Assembly: GCA_027886175.1 (NCBI GenBank)
Contig: JAJNNQ010000003.1
Location: forward strand, 8,032,001-8,096,000
Direction: 5' to 3'
DNA: 64,000 bases
From: Phylloscopus collybita
Lineage: Eukaryota; Chordata; Aves; Passeriformes; Phylloscopidae
In this document: one piece after another, positions 24,601-37,836 of the stretch
Position numbering within the stretch: position 1 is the first letter of the stretch
Layout: every line of letters begins with the position of its first letter
Program-made: the position numbers and the translations under genes
The notes under the pieces: model-generated
What the model saw: only the letters and a program-made list of their open reading frames with translations
Told to the model about the DNA's origin: nothing
Databases searched by the model: none

Positions 24601-27600
24601 TGATTCATTAGCAGTATTCCCACCATTACAGTAGTAAGGGAAGATAATGTGTAAATGTAAGTAATACCCCCGAGTAACTTCAGTTTTAGGGATTTTTTTT
24701 CCTGGTCCAATAATATCTATACCTTTTCTGCCCATTAAATATGGAAACCTAAATTCATTGTTTGCTTCCACTGTGCAGTGCAACATGGTACAGAAACTTT
24801 AGAAGTGGTGCTAATGAAAACCAGAAGCTTTAGTCAGCACAAAGGTGCAACTGGACTGGTGAGCCTAGGCTCACTCACGACACCTAACACTGCACTGGCT
24901 TGGCCAGATTGTTGCTGGGCTCTGAGCTGGGGCCTCTCCAGGCTGAGAGGAAATGGCTGGAAGGTGCCCTGAGTACACTGGGGGATGTCTCAGAAAGCTC
25001 AGGTTTGCACAGGTGTGGGCAGAGCCTCTGCAGCAGCTCCTCTAGGGTCTTTGCTCCTACTGGACTTTGCAGTTAAAAACCTCAGTGTCATGAAAAGTCC
25101 TTGGGTTCAGTAGGAAGGCAAAAAGAGGAACTTTGCAAGGAAAATGTATTTTTTAAAAAAATATATGGGGGAGGGTTTTGTAAATATGCCGATGGAAATT
25201 AATTCCTTTCATAAAATGCATAGTGTATTAACCCAGGCTGTCCACCATGACCTGAGATCTTGCAAAGGTGATCTGCTACAGAAGTGGGGGTTTACTCATC
25301 AAAATTATTTTAATTTGAAAATAAATGTCCTTAAGAATAGATTTTGAGATTAAATATTGATCCTATTAGAGAAAGTGTGTGTAAACACAACCTATAATGT
25401 GGGATGACATCCTGTGAAAGAAGAAATTGTTTCAATTTGTTTTCACACGGTTTTCAGTTGAAACCACACCCCTGTGGTCCAAAAACTCTGAGAACACCTC
25501 CAAAGCAACACTTAATGTGTGTGTGTATGTGCATTAATGAATTTCTGTTCTCAGTGAAAGAGGACTGCATGTCTCAGCACTCTGAATAAGAACAGAGCAT
25601 TCAATCCCTCTCCATAGCAAATTCAGCCTTCAACAAGTTAGTTCTTCCAGGGATGGCAGTGATGCAAAACTGCTTTGCAAATGTTTTTCTGGGTTTTGTT
25701 GCTAGGTGATGACTTGGAAAACTTTGCTATTCCTGCTGAGAGGTTTAAAAAAAAACAGGCCTCACATTAAAGAGTACAAAAAATAGGCCATCTTGCTCTG
25801 TAACTCCCATTTCCTAACTCCTGGAGTTTGCACCTTGTGTGCCTTCTACACTCTCACATGCCCCTCTCTCCCCCTGCCTTGGATCTGCTTGCCAGAAATT
25901 GGAGGCCCAAAAAACCACTTCTATTACAGTGTAAGAAATGGAGAGATTATTCTTTACCTCACCAAAATAAGCAATTCTGCAAGTGTGCACTGATTTATGC
26001 TGGCTTTTCCTTTCTAGTTAAATTTTAGTAGATTTTAATTTTATTAATCCTGGATGAACAGATTATTACTGATGAGATGGTTGCCATCTCTTTCATGCAG
26101 AAAGAAACAAGAAAGGCTTGGTGATGACTCCACAGTTTTTTGCTGAATCCTGTACCTAGTCTGGATGCAAAATCCCTTGACAGGGTGGCACATGGGTAAT
26201 TGATGAGGAAAAGATGCAGAGATAACACTCGGGGTGGGAGGTCAAAGAGTTATTTGCTGGAATATTTCCAAACTAGGCCTGTTGGTGGGGGGAAATAAGG
26301 TGTATTTATTCAATTCATCATTGATATTTGTGTCCCTTGGTGCATTTTTGATATAATTTATCCAAGATCCCAGAGATGTGGCCTTGAACTAGTATATGAC
26401 TAAACACAGTATGCTCAGAAACAATTAGACTCCTTGAAAGCTATCTCTAAAAGCTGAAGTCTGGTACTATAAGCAGAATATAGGAGCAAGCATTATGTAT
26501 ATATTAGGTCATGACAGGATAACAATAATTGTTAGAAATTATCAAAGCCAGAGGAACAAACAGCTATTTTCAGCAGCCAGAAAATAGTGGTCACTGACCT
26601 TTATAGCCTCAATTTGCAATCTGGCTCATTTGGAACTTAATCCTCTTTCATCAGGTTGGCCAAGTAAGAAGACCCCAAATCTCATCTCCAGCAAAGTTCT
26701 TGGCATTTAACATTTGGTCTCTTAAAGTGATAGCACTTCTTGAGTGTAACTGGCACTGTACAACTCTATTGAAAGACATAAAGCCAAGAATTTCAGGCTT
26801 TTTTAATCCTGTAAATCCTTGCATTTGCTTTTAAAATCTGTTCATGTGAAAACCTCCCTTGGCTTTGGAGACACCATTGGTATTCATGACTTTCGGCGCA
26901 TGAGAATTTCTGTATGATCAGGGTCTAAAACCAAGAGGACCAACAAGCCCCAGGGTCAGCCTCAAGTTTCCACCAACCATTTCTGGGAGACTTTTGGCAG
27001 GTGTGGGTTTGGCTCTGCCCTGGGACTGCTTCCTCTCCCTGTGCAGCCTCCACAGCAGCCCCAAGCACTCACAGTCGCTTTAACACTTCATCAGCTCTGG
27101 TGTGATGACAGGAGTTGTGTTCTGTCCCATCACCAAGCAGCAACTTAAGTGAGGGATGGGAAAGAGGCACTTGCTCCTGTCTCTCAGGATAGGCAGCACA
27201 GGAGCAAGTGGCACCAACATTGTCCTAAGAGATTGCCACATTTCTGGCTGGTTTTTTGGGTTTTTTTCCTTAATAAAGTTAAGTAATTGAGAATGTAGTC
27301 GGTGACACGTGAATTAGCTTCTTTCCAGCCTTCCCTGTAAGGAGTGGATGGCAACTCTATCTCCAAGACTGAGATGCATTTATTATCTAATTATGTATTC
27401 ATTGCCAGGAGAAAAATTACTAATTACAGCACTGCTGTTCTGTGCAGAACACTTCAAGAGAAGGGAGGGGAGCTGGATGCCATGTAGAGAGGGGACTTTT
27501 TGGTGGTTGGTGGTTTTTAATGCCTGCTCACTAGTGAGCTTTATATGTGGATTATAGATCTCTTCAGCTAAGGCTAAAGTTCTTCAAACTTACCAGTTAA

Positions 27601-30092
27601 AATCAACTGTTTGTTTTCAGAATGGCTTAGAGTGAGTTTGCTCCACATTGTGAATCTGCTGGTCCTTGGTCTTGGTGATGTCAAAGCAAATTGTCACCAG
27701 CATTTGAAATTTCATTTTGTTCTTGTCAGCCATCTGCAAAAAAAATGTTGTGGATCAGTAACTGGTTTTGGGATAGCAATGAATTATCATTAGAAGCTTG
27801 CTCCAGTCTACTTGGTACATACTAACATGTTTTAAACATTTTTGGGTTTGGAGGCTTTTTAATATATTTCTGCTAATGCTCTGGAATCCTTTGGGAAGGG
27901 TAATGCTAATCTTAAAATTATTCGGTATCTTCAAAGAAAGGTAAAACCAAAAAACAGCTTCTTACTCAGCATCATTCAATCTCAGTACAAGAGTTTAGGG
28001 GAAGATAAAAAAGAGCACAGCAAGTGAAACTGTATCGAGGATGTGAGGGAAGGGGATTCCAGTTCTGCTTTCAGGTATTTTGAAACAGTGGTGGGAAATA
28101 CATTAATTTAGTCAAATAAAAACAATTTGCAGTAGTGCAGTGCCTAGTGGGAGTAGTTCACTTACGCACTAGCACTGTGAAATACCCTATAAAACACTCT
28201 TGGAGGTAAGGGAGGACTGTCACCAGTGTCTGTGGGAATCTTTTCCCAGTCTGGTGGAGGGTTTTTGCCAGGTTGAGGTGACACAGTGGGAATTAGTGTC
28301 ATGCTCTCCACTGCCTGTTTTCCTGTGGGACCAAAGGGTTACAAAAGTATTGTGTTTATGTCCATCTGTGTGTTCCCTGATAAGGACTTTTTAACTTATA
28401 TGCTGATTTCATCTAAGCTTCACAAAATCTTGAAGGTCTCAAAGGTCAGTGAGTTCCTACAGGTCTCAAGAGGTTTTCAATAGGTCCTGAGACTGAGGCC
28501 TATACTGTGAAAAATCAGATTAGGAAAAGGTGAAGAGCCCATATAAATGACCAATTATGCCAAATACTTCTACTGAAACTTCATCTTCAGACACAAAAGG
28601 CAATGATGAGAGTAAATGTATAAGAAACCAAATTCATTAACTTCTTTAACTTTCAGAAATGCTAATTTTGCTTAGGGAAACAAACAGCCATAGGAGAAGT
28701 TTGCTTGCTGAAAGGGCAGCAGATCTGGGAAACGTGTGGGGATGGTGGATCCTGGCTCCAGCAGAACTGTTGCTAGACCAGACACGTTCAGAAATCTGTG
28801 CAGTGAGGTGTCCAAACCCAAATGACCTAATTGCCCTCAAATGGAAACAGTCATGGAGCATGGTGCAATTGTCCAAATACTCGGAAATTTGGACCCTTGT
28901 AGCAAAGAAAAAAAGTCTGGATAACTGAGCTAGAAGATGAGCTAATGATTGGTTTGCTTCTCATTATGACTGGTAACTTTGTATTAGATGCCAGGAATAG
29001 TCTGTGGAAACTCCCTTTAAAGATGTGTCTTGGATCAAACAAATGATTTCCAGGCAATTAGTTGAAGTGAGCAAACTGTCCAGAGCAGACAGTGTAATAA
29101 GGGCTACATGCTGCAGGAATTTTCCGGGGGGGGGAATAATTTAGAAAGACCCCAAACAACAAAACCAAATTAAAAAAAAAATATCTGAAACCAGTTTAAA
29201 GATTGAGCACTTTGCTGGGGATTTTAGCTGTGTGAGCCCAAGGTGATCTGTCCTTTTCCTAAATTTGCGTTTCCGACAAGCAGCCAGGAGCAGAGAAGAG
29301 CCCCTTTGGGAGTCAAAGAAAACACCAGTACAGGTGAAGGATGTGGTGATTTTCCAGGGTTCCCATCAAAAGGATCATCTGCAGATCTGTACCCATAGAT
29401 GGGATGTGGCAAAATCACCTTGGGAAGCCTCAGCTTGGCCCAGCAGTGTTTCACCCATGCTCTGCACCAGCCACATTCAGGCCAGAAAATGAGAGCATGG
29501 ACAAGCAGCTGCTGGCTCTGCTCTGGGCAGTCTGGAGCAGGACCCAATATAAAAAGAGAGAAAGCCTATAGTAGAATGCCTCTCAGTGCTACTGGAGAAG
29601 GTAACAGTACAAGTATTATGCAGTGTCTTGAGGGGGTAATGCCTGACTACAGAAAAACTCCATTAAAGATTTAGGTCGAGGAGGTGCTGCTGGCAGCCAC
29701 TGTCAGTCACAGGGAGCATTGGTGATACTTGTATTTGCAGTCAGTATGCACTCTGGACCTATTTTCTTTTAATAAATAGTTTCCTCATTCAAAAAATTGA
29801 GGTTTCCATCACACTGAAGGTAATCACAGGCGAAAACAAATTTTTCAAGTCATTTTTTCAAATAGTTTCAGCAGATGAAAGAATTGGAGTGAAATCGCTG
29901 TTGCCTTTGGTGTGAGCTCTGTCACTGAGCTGGTAATTGAAGGAAGAGACCATTGACAATGTATTTCAAGGTTTATCCTTCATACTTTGTTTTTTCTTAC
30001 AACTACTCAAACAGAATTTTTTTTTTTATTTCAGTTCAGAGCAGAAGCAGCCAAACCAATCATATCTATCTATATAAAGTATAGGTGGGGGG
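21621..30092. other. Long non-coding stretch, no gene
   Basis: About 8.5 kb with no gene-like frame; the longest are 132 codons (23,156-23,554, minus) and about 109 codons, in mutually overlapping frames. The beginning may hold more decayed CR1. A G9 run is at 29,126-29,134 and a short GT-rich run at 25,516-25,530. No other transposon was recognised over this length, which is typical of a repeat-poor bird chromosome. Confidence 0.65.
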
Positions 30093-30117
30093 TTTTTTTC
30101 TTTTTTTTTTTTTTTTC
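30093..30117. repeat. T-rich tract
   Basis: T7, a single C, then T16, read directly. Confidence 0.9.
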
Positions 30118-31845
30118 CCACTTGTCAAGAAAGGAAGAATACACTGGTTTTGTTCTGCCCTTTTCTAGGCAGGTTTTGGTTCAGCAGCCAGGAGAAAATG
30201 TCTCTCCATCTCTCCAGATGTGTACACACAAGTGTAGCTCGCTGGGGGCTGGAGCAGGAGAGGTGAATCCCATGGGGCCAGGCTGGCCTGAGCACAGACA
30301 TGCCAGTGGTGTGGCACTGGACAGACTGGTTCCTTGGAAGGCTAATTGGAAACCTGCCCTAACCAAGTGAGAGCAAAGAGAGCTGCTCAGGGGTATAAAT
30401 GTATGCAAAGGAGATGAGGGTGTTCCTATTGCCCTGGGGTGTTAGGATGCTTGGGTTTGTTGCTGAAGGATTGGGTCTACTGTCACTGAAAGGGTCTCCA
30501 GAGCTGCTTAGGGATTCCTAAAGGGGACACCCTGGTACTTTCCTAACATGGCTGGAAATGGTTTGGTCACAGAGGAATAATTTAGGTGTAAAGGTGATCT
30601 GTATTTAGGTGGTGCTTAGGATGCTGGGGCCAGCTATCAACAAGTAGAAAAAGACAGTGTTGAAAGCAAAAATAAATGATTTATTGCTGTGAACATACTT
30701 AACGGGGTTCCTACCATGAGACCAAGAGGAGATGGGAAAGAGGGAAAAGATCTGAAGAGGTTTACATGGCACTAGAAGTGCTTTGTTTTTTCGTGTGACT
30801 GGCAAGGCTGTGCTGGGGGATGATGGAGCAGTGAGTAAAGCCAGGATGGAAGCATTGCAAGGGCTTGACCTGTCCACAGATCCAAGTTCATTTTCTCACG
30901 ATGCCATGAGCCCAAACAGTTCCCACCAATCCGCTGGTCCTGGCTGCTCCCCATCCCAAATGGCAGAACCATTGTCTGTGGGTCCGTGTTGTGAGCTGGC
31001 TGAGGCTCTGATCTTCCCAGAAAATAACCTGGCACAAATGAAAAATCTTTTTTCAGCTGCATGGGCTCTGCAATCCACTTCAGTGTTGTGGCAACACTTC
31101 CAAGGGGGAGTGGAGGCCATGACAAGCAGCAGGGCGTGGGAATATCTTAGTTTGATATTGCCATCAGGAGCCTGTCCATAAATGTCACTGAAATTCAGAG
31201 AAAGCTAGCATCACTTTTCTTACAGGGTCATCGTGAGAAACTGTAAACTTCTTTCAGAAATTGTGTTAAAACAATCATGTTAAAATAATTGTGCCTTCCA
31301 ACTCAAACACCTCAGAACCAAAAATGTGATATCTGCAGGGGTTACAGGAAAGCGTGCAGTGAGTGTCTTTTGGTGGAGTCTGGGACGTCAAAGGCAACAC
31401 TGAAGAAAAAGTTTTCGAATAGGCTTCAAAAAATAAGTAATTTGTCTGTTTTTCTCCTGTGTTCTGACTCATTAGGGATCATATTTTCTACCTAAACAAG
31501 AATCCTTTTTAAAATGTAATGACAACAGAATTTAGGGCTTTAAGCAAAATAGAAGTGTATTGAGACTGACACTAGGAGCGTGGGAGTTGATAGCTCCAAC
31601 ACTTTTACTTGTAACTACTGTCAGGATTTTGAAATTCAGTTGAGTGGAGAGGTGTCATGAGGCAGCCAGTTTAGAAACATTTGAAATTGGGTAGTTCTGC
31701 CTCAGCCCTAGATGCAAAAGGAAAGAAAAGCATGTTTAAAACAACAATCTCCTCTTTTTTTCTGGGTCCTAGTGAGCAAAAATGAGGCTTTAAAGAAAAC
31801 TTTGTTGCAGAACTTCCACTCAAGAACTGAAGGATTATAGACCCA
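30118..31845. other. Non-coding stretch
   Basis: Overlapping frames of 117-132 codons on both strands at 30,770-31,180 cancel each other as evidence and show no domain. CCTTCCAACTCAAAC at about 31,295 resembles the end of a CR1 but has no supporting flank. Confidence 0.6.
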
Positions 31846-31888
31846 CTTTTTTTCTTTTTTTTTTCCTTTTTTTTTTTTTTTTTTTCTT
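31846..31888. repeat. Long T-rich pyrimidine tract
   Basis: Forty-three bases of T with only four C, ending in TTTCTTTACA. It is not followed closely by AG plus an open exon-like segment. Confidence 0.9.
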
Positions 31889-33411
31889 TACAATATGAGA
31901 GAAAGGCAAGTTCACTTTAAGTTGAAAAGCAAATAACCAGACTAGGAATTTCTATGTACAAAGCAGATGGACACACATGGCTCTTTTTGGAATACTTGGG
32001 TATGTCTCCTTAGCCACCACAGCTTGTTTAGCACTCCATATTGCTCCACACAGGCCATTGTTGCCATGCACCTGTCTGTAATTTTGGAGGTTCATCTACC
32101 TCCAGCAAACTATATTTAAAATCCTCAGTGCTGATTAGAGGGAAGGAAAAAGTTCAGGGGAAGGGATTTCCTAGTTCACAAATAAGAATGTGCAGTGGAG
32201 CACTCACTAAGTAAACAGAAAACATGGGCAGCTGAGAGAAATCAATTTAGCTGAACAAACAATGTTCCATGTAATGAACTACTAATTATCCTTTTATGCC
32301 ATGTCAGTCTGAGTGATTACAGAGCTGTGCAGTTTAATTTGACGTTTGAGCATTGCCTTGCTCCATTAGCCTCATATAAAGCTACGACACGTTGAGAGGA
32401 ATTAAAAAAAAAAAAATGGTGGTGGGTTGGGGGGGAAATGGGCTGCATTTATCCAGAACTAAGTAAGCACCTGTAGCAGTCATGGGGAAAAAAGCTTCTT
32501 CATTTCTTCTTCTTTTGCCTTTTAAAATCTTGGTTGTGGTGAGCTGGGCAGAACTTGGGAGATGAGAAGGAGGATGGCTGGAAAACTCCTTCAGCGTGTT
32601 GATAATGTCCCAGTTCTTTCGACCTCGCTTTAAACTATCATCGAGTGCTTGAATAAATAAATTGCATGGATCAGACACACATAAAGATCAAGGGAAAAGT
32701 GGATGGTAAACAATACAGTGTGGGAGCAAATATATTTTCCTGGATACTTTCTTTTTACTGGAGATTTGCACACAGTAGGTAAATCGAATCCCTAGGTGCT
32801 TGGGAAATCTCATGGTTAATCTAGGACTGAGGGACATGTATTATAAATACTGCTTTATTATCAGACTGTTTGTCCAACTACCTGTACTGATAACAGGATT
32901 AGAGGGAATTAACATATGGAGAAAGCTAAAGACATTTTGTTGGGATATATATTAGGGCTATTAACTCTAGGAGTACCAGTGAAGTACCTGTAGTCTGATA
33001 TAGAGCTACACATTTTGGACTAAGTTTTCCTTTCACAAAAGGTAAGGCAAGCCAAATATCACCAAAGTTCTAGGAGAAATTTCCATGGGAATGGTGCAGA
33101 TGCAGGGGGGCCTGTGCCCCGTGTCTAGATAATACATCAACATGTGAAACAGCCTGAATGGCAATATTTATGGGGTTGCATTCATTTAAGCACAAATTGA
33201 AAAGCAAATGTTTAAAACATTTGGTGTAGCTGCCCGACATCTCTGCTATGCACACCGCTGTGCCGTGAGACCTGCCAGGCTCACTCTTCCCTCACTGGGA
33301 CATAGATGAGAACCCACAGGTTGGAATAATATTTTTTATAAAGCCTTTCCAAAATTCTAAATATTTTAAAATTTTATTTTAAATCTTAGGGAGAATTAAT
33401 AGAAACTAAAA

Positions 33412-33418
<7 letters not shown>
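31889..33418. other. Non-coding stretch around a candidate conserved block
   Basis: No gene; the longest frame is 98 codons (32,382-32,678, minus). See the separate entry at 32,240-32,420. The last 100 bases before the A34 tract are strongly AT-rich. Confidence 0.6.
32240..32420. promoter_or_regulatory. Candidate conserved non-coding element
   Basis: A repeat-free segment with homeodomain-type cores (CTAATTAT at about 32,281, TTTAATTTG at about 32,333), GTAATGAAC and AACAATG-type (SOX-like) strings. Its composition resembles deeply conserved developmental enhancers. This is an impression from motif content only; conservation was not and cannot be tested here. Confidence 0.2.

Positions 33419-33452
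<34 letters not shown>
33419..33452. repeat. A34 homopolymer
   Basis: Thirty-four uninterrupted A, then G and more A-rich sequence. No retrocopy body is recognised upstream. Confidence 0.95.
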
Positions 33453-33454
<2 letters not shown>

Positions 33455-33720
33455 AATAAGAAAGTAAAAAGCCTCCCCAAAACTGGGAAACTCAAAGAGC
33501 CAGTTGACTATTTTGGCTGAGATGCAGCTCCTAGGAGCCAGATCCTTGGCAGGGGCAGGCTGATTTCAATGAAGAATCCCTCTCTTGTGCACGAAGGATG
33601 GGGCTGAGCACACTCACAGAGGACACGCTGGCCCCTCTCTCATTCTTGCTGTTAACACTCAGCCTGCTCACTTTGGCTGGCCCCCAGGCTGTCCTCGGGG
33701 TCTCCCAGCTGCCTCCCTCC

Positions 33721-33756
33721 TTTTTTCTTTTTTTTTTTTTTTCCTTTTTTTTTTTT
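33721..33756. repeat. T-rich tract
   Basis: T6-C-T15-CC-T12 or close to it. It lies about 270 bp after the A34 tract, so the two could pair in single strands, though imperfectly. Confidence 0.85.
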
Positions 33757-33779
33757 AAATTCTGTTGACAAATATCACT

Positions 33780-34640
33780 TTGCAGACCTTAAGACTGGGC
33801 GCCCCTGTGCTGGAGCTGTGGTGCTGCTCGGCTTGGGGAGAGCCGGTGGTGTTTGGGCACCTGTTTGCTGCCCAGGCTGTGACCCTCAGCCGCCTCCTTG
33901 GGGATGTGACGTGGGACTCAGTCACCTACCAGGTGATAGCAGTCTCTTGTTTGCTCCCTTGTCTTGTTTTGGTGCTTCTCCCACCGGCCTGGCCTGAAGC
34001 TGAGTTGAATTTCTGCTCTGCTGCAAGGCATGACTGAGCTGCAGGCTCTTACCCCAGGGCTGAACTGACCCCTCTGTTCGTCCCTAATGCGCGTTAGACA
34101 CATTGGGGCCTTTCTCCGCTGTGCATTTGTAACTCCCGCTGACACTAATGGGTGTGACATGTGTCTATCCAGGGAGAATGGCCCCCATTGACTACGGCAG
34201 CTCCCCGGCCTTGAGCAGCCTGCTCGTCACTTGATTAAGCCAAACTAATGAGGCACGGCCGGGGCCAATGGGAATGTGTGGGACTGAGGCATTGCAAACG
34301 CTGGTGGAAACCTGCAGCTTGACTGGGGGCTGGGTTTTGTTGTGCCAGGCGAAGTCACGGGATGCCACGGGCTGGAGTGTGCAGGAACAGGTGCTGTCAC
34401 AGAAATGAGCAGTGCAGAGGGGTTCACGCTGCTGGTGACAGCACCCGAACCGCCCTCTGCAAGTGGTAATTACAGGGGAGAGTGCCTTGTGTGCTTTGCA
34501 GGGTTTAAAACTAGCTTTGGTCTCGGCTCTTGCTCGGTGTCTCTCTACATTCGGGGTCTGAATTTGGCCCTGTGGCTCTTTCTCTTGGGCATGTGCACAG
34601 GAGCATTTTGGGCTCTTCAGCAGACAGTTCAGTGTCCAAG
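33780..34640. other. GC-rich block
   Basis: G+C and CpG are visibly higher than in the flanks (for example GGGCGCCCC, GTGACGTGGG, CACGGCCGGGGCC). The 90- and 100-codon plus-strand frames (33,765-34,037 and 34,342-34,644) have no recognisable product. It may be a regulatory island or only a local compositional patch. A palindromic repeat lies inside it at 34,101-34,190. Confidence 0.4.
34101..34190. repeat. Well-preserved palindromic (MITE-like) element
   Basis: CATTGGGGCCTTTCTCC at the left end and the reverse complement of GGAGAATGGCCCCCATTG at the right end agree at most positions. Inside, TTTGTAACTCCCGCTGAC faces CTAATGGGTGTGACAT. It is a roughly 90-bp inverted repeat without coding capacity. 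It shares the GTAACTCC core with the element at 45,281, supporting one family. Class by memory: old short palindromic amniote repeat. Confidence 0.65.
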
Positions 34641-37198
34641 GTAGGCAGCATCCTTGTCACCAACATTGAACACTTGGCGAAAAGGGGGAAAGCAGAGACA
34701 CTGTAGGGTGTTCTTGCAGGTTGCCTACTCTGCAGGAAGAGTCACCAGAAGCATAGCTTGTCCATGAGAGCTCTCCCTCACGTGCACTCCTGACCACTGC
34801 TCCAAGTGCAGAGCACCAGCTGCACTCATAAGAGGCTGGAGGAACATGGAGGGCTGGAGTCTCTTTAGCTTTGCCTGGGCCTAAAGCATCTAAACTGGGC
34901 CAGATGCAAGAATGCAAACTCAAGGCATTTGCTTGGAGAGTTCAGTGTGAGCACAACTGTGGTTGCAGAAAATACAGCTTTGGAGAAAAATCAGGAGACT
35001 GACACCTGAAGAACTGAGAGCATGGACATGGGCTCCATGAACAAAGATAGACCCCATAAGGACACAAAATGCTGCTTGCTGAACTGAGACCAGGATCTCT
35101 GGCCTTGCTGCAAAACACAGCATCATCCCAAGCCACTGTGGTAATGTGAGGGCACAACCTGGTAGTCCAGGGCCAGACTACAAAGGCAGATAGGTCAGTT
35201 GTAGATTTTGAGAGAAAAAGGCATTAGAAAACCTCTCAGTTCTATTTAAAGACTTGCTGTTTTGGAGAGCCTGGGTGAGAAGTTGCCTGTACTTTCCCCT
35301 GTACTTTACCTGCTGGTACATTCCAGGTCAGAGGAGGTTTGTATTTCTGTCATATTGCAATACTTGCCTTTATGTAAGTGCTGCTAAGAATAAAATTAGC
35401 AGTGGGAGAAAAACATCAGTTTGATGTCTAAATTTGGAAAACTTATGAATAAATCCATTAAATTGGTTGTAGGGAGAGAAAAGAATAGCAATCTTTTGTT
35501 TAAAGAAAAGATAAAATAAATATGAAATAAGAGCTAATTGCTCTCCCTGGTTTTCTAAGGTGGGTTCTTAAACATTCTCTTGTCCCCTTTAGAGGATAAA
35601 TATGAATTGGCTCTGATTTGTGGGACTTTGGCTTGAGAAGATATGGTCAGTTGGATCTGAGAGGCTTTGACATAATTATCAAATGCTCTCAGAATTTGTG
35701 AAGGGAGGGAGCAAAGGGGCAGTAGGGTTTGTCCCCTGGAGTCAGAGTGCTCCCAGAGGGCAGGTTCCTGCCAGGGGCTGGGCAGCACTGCTGTCCTCAC
35801 TGGCAGAGCCCCAGCGGGCAGCCCCTGTCCCAGGACACCAATTAATCAGCAAGGAGCAGCAGAGGGCAGGGAGAATGCCAGCCTAAAACTGCCCCAAGCA
35901 CCACCAGCTTCTATCAGTGCCTGCAGCCCAGGCTGTGTGGGACTGTTTGCTTCAGTCAAGCCCCATGGTGATCACAGCAACCTAAGAGTCTTTTGGCTTT
36001 GTCCAGAACTCTGGTGGATGCTGCCACCTGCACCTTGCAGGCACCTCTTTCTACCTGCCCCAAAGTTTAGCACAAGGCAGTAACGTCCCTCTCACAGACC
36101 ATAGCATTTTATGGCAAAAACTGTCTCTTTTTGCCCAGTATGTCTGGCAGCTGTACCTATCACTTTTCTCAACATATCCAGAACAGGTCACCTTTACCTT
36201 TGTTGGTAAATTAGAGATTATGGATCAAGCCACTGAAATTGAAAATAAGGGGTTAGAAATTAAAATATTTATTAGTTAGATACTAGGCTAGTACAGTCCT
36301 TGTCAATCTGAAGAGGTGCATAATTTTCTGGTCATCTTGTTTGTTCACTCCTCTAAAGCTTTCTGGAGTAAGAAGCTGGCATGTAAATGTGAGTGTCCTG
36401 TTTAGTTCTTCCTAAGGGGCAGCCTTGGGTGCTTAATGACCATTTCCTTCTCCTCTTTTGTATTTAATTGGCTGGACATAGAGGAGAGGGAGTGCATAAA
36501 CTCAGCAAATACTGTTTTTGTTCTTTCTGTAGGTGCTCTTTGGACACCTACAGGTCATGAATTCCTTTGTTTCCAGTCAACCTGCCAGGAGCAGCTCTCC
36601 TGCCCAGTGTGGGCTGTTCCCTCCATGTGGGCTGCTGACCCATTCCCACTGAGCTGTGCTATGTGTTCAGTAGGGATCAGGACTCCAGGGACATTAGTAG
36701 CTTTCTGCTGAGACTAGAAGAGATATAGGAGATATGGCAATAATACAGAGAACCAGAACTCTGTCTGTTTTCCCAAACTACCCTTCATATACTGACAGGG
36801 TTATCTAAAAGAGTGATATTATTAATTTTGTGGGGACATCAGGCCTTGCTAGCAGGTGGATGCTGCTGCTGAAAAGGGAGCAAGAGCTATACTGTGACTA
36901 TAGATCCATCACACAAAAGCCCAAAGCTGTTACTGCACCCTCCAAGAAACAGCCTCTGGTGATGGAAAGAAAATCAGCTGTTCCTGTAGGTTGTGATTTT
37001 AAAAGAAGGCAGAATGAAGAAGGGAGTTTGGAAATCCCTGCTGATCAGGAGTGAGACTCTTTTTCTCCTTTAACAACATTTGCTCAGCTTTTTAATTTCC
37101 AGTGTTTCCAGTTGCCATATCAACCTGAGAAATTTGCCTGGCAATTGATGGCATATTTTTCAATTGAAGATTAAAAACTTAGTTGCATCATGTTCAGC
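34641..37198. other. Non-coding stretch
   Basis: No gene is seen. A GC-rich patch at about 35,740-35,880 has frames on both strands with no recognised product. A polypyrimidine-AG string ends at about 36,532, with no convincing partner donor. Confidence 0.6.
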
Positions 37199-37220
37199 TT
37201 TTTTTTTTTTTTTTTTTTTT
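37199..37220. repeat. T22 homopolymer
   Basis: Twenty-two uninterrupted T. Confidence 0.95.
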
Positions 37221-37790
37221 GGCTAGGATTTCACTTTATGTTATTTTACTTCATTCCCAGTATTTGTTTTCCAAGCCATGTTAGCAGGTGACCAAGGATC
37301 CCCACCCTGCCTTTGCCCAGGTACATTTTAGGTTCAGGAGTCCATGTGCAGAAGTCAGGAGCCAGGTTAAAATGCAGCCAACATCAGTAGCTGGGAGAAA
37401 GCCTGTGGGACACATCCTACAGGCTGGGAAGGGCCACAAGCATCAACAGAAACACTCTGGCTGGAGGCAAGTGACAGTTTCAGCTTTTTTTGTTGCTCTG
37501 GAGAGCAGCTGCAGGAGGCAGAGTGGAGGGAAGGGAGGTTGCTCCTGGCTTCACTGTTGAACAGTGTATTGGTGTTCTGGGAACCTGCATCTGCATCCAG
37601 CACCATCGAGGTGGGGAAGCAGCCTGCACCCACTCCCAGTGGTACCCAGAAATCCCTGTGTCCCCCCTTCTGTTCACCTATGTCCCCTCTCCAGCCCATC
37701 CCTGGCCATGCATGGGTCACTGGTGCTAACAGGGACTAATCTGCCCCAGTGCAGATGAATCTGCAGGGACTTTTCTGGGGTGAATATATT
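37221..37790. other. Non-coding stretch
   Basis: Five overlapping frames of 64-117 codons on both strands at 37,360-37,760 reflect a locally GC-rich, stop-poor patch. None gives a recognisable protein. Confidence 0.55.
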
Positions 37791-37836
37791 GTTTGGTTTG
37801 TTGTGGGTTTGTGGTTTTTTTTTGGTTTTTTTTTTT
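37791..37836. repeat. G/T-rich low-complexity tract
   Basis: The top strand contains only G and T from GTTTGGTTTG onward to a T11 run. Confidence 0.9.

Noticed and set aside
31290..31310. CCTTCCAACTCAAAC resembling a CR1 3' end
   Set aside because: No upstream CR1 sequence and no terminal octamer repeat follows.
33535..33575. AGCCAGATCCTTGG...GATTTCAATGAAG as another palindromic fossil
   Set aside because: Only one worn arm is visible; too little to separate from chance.
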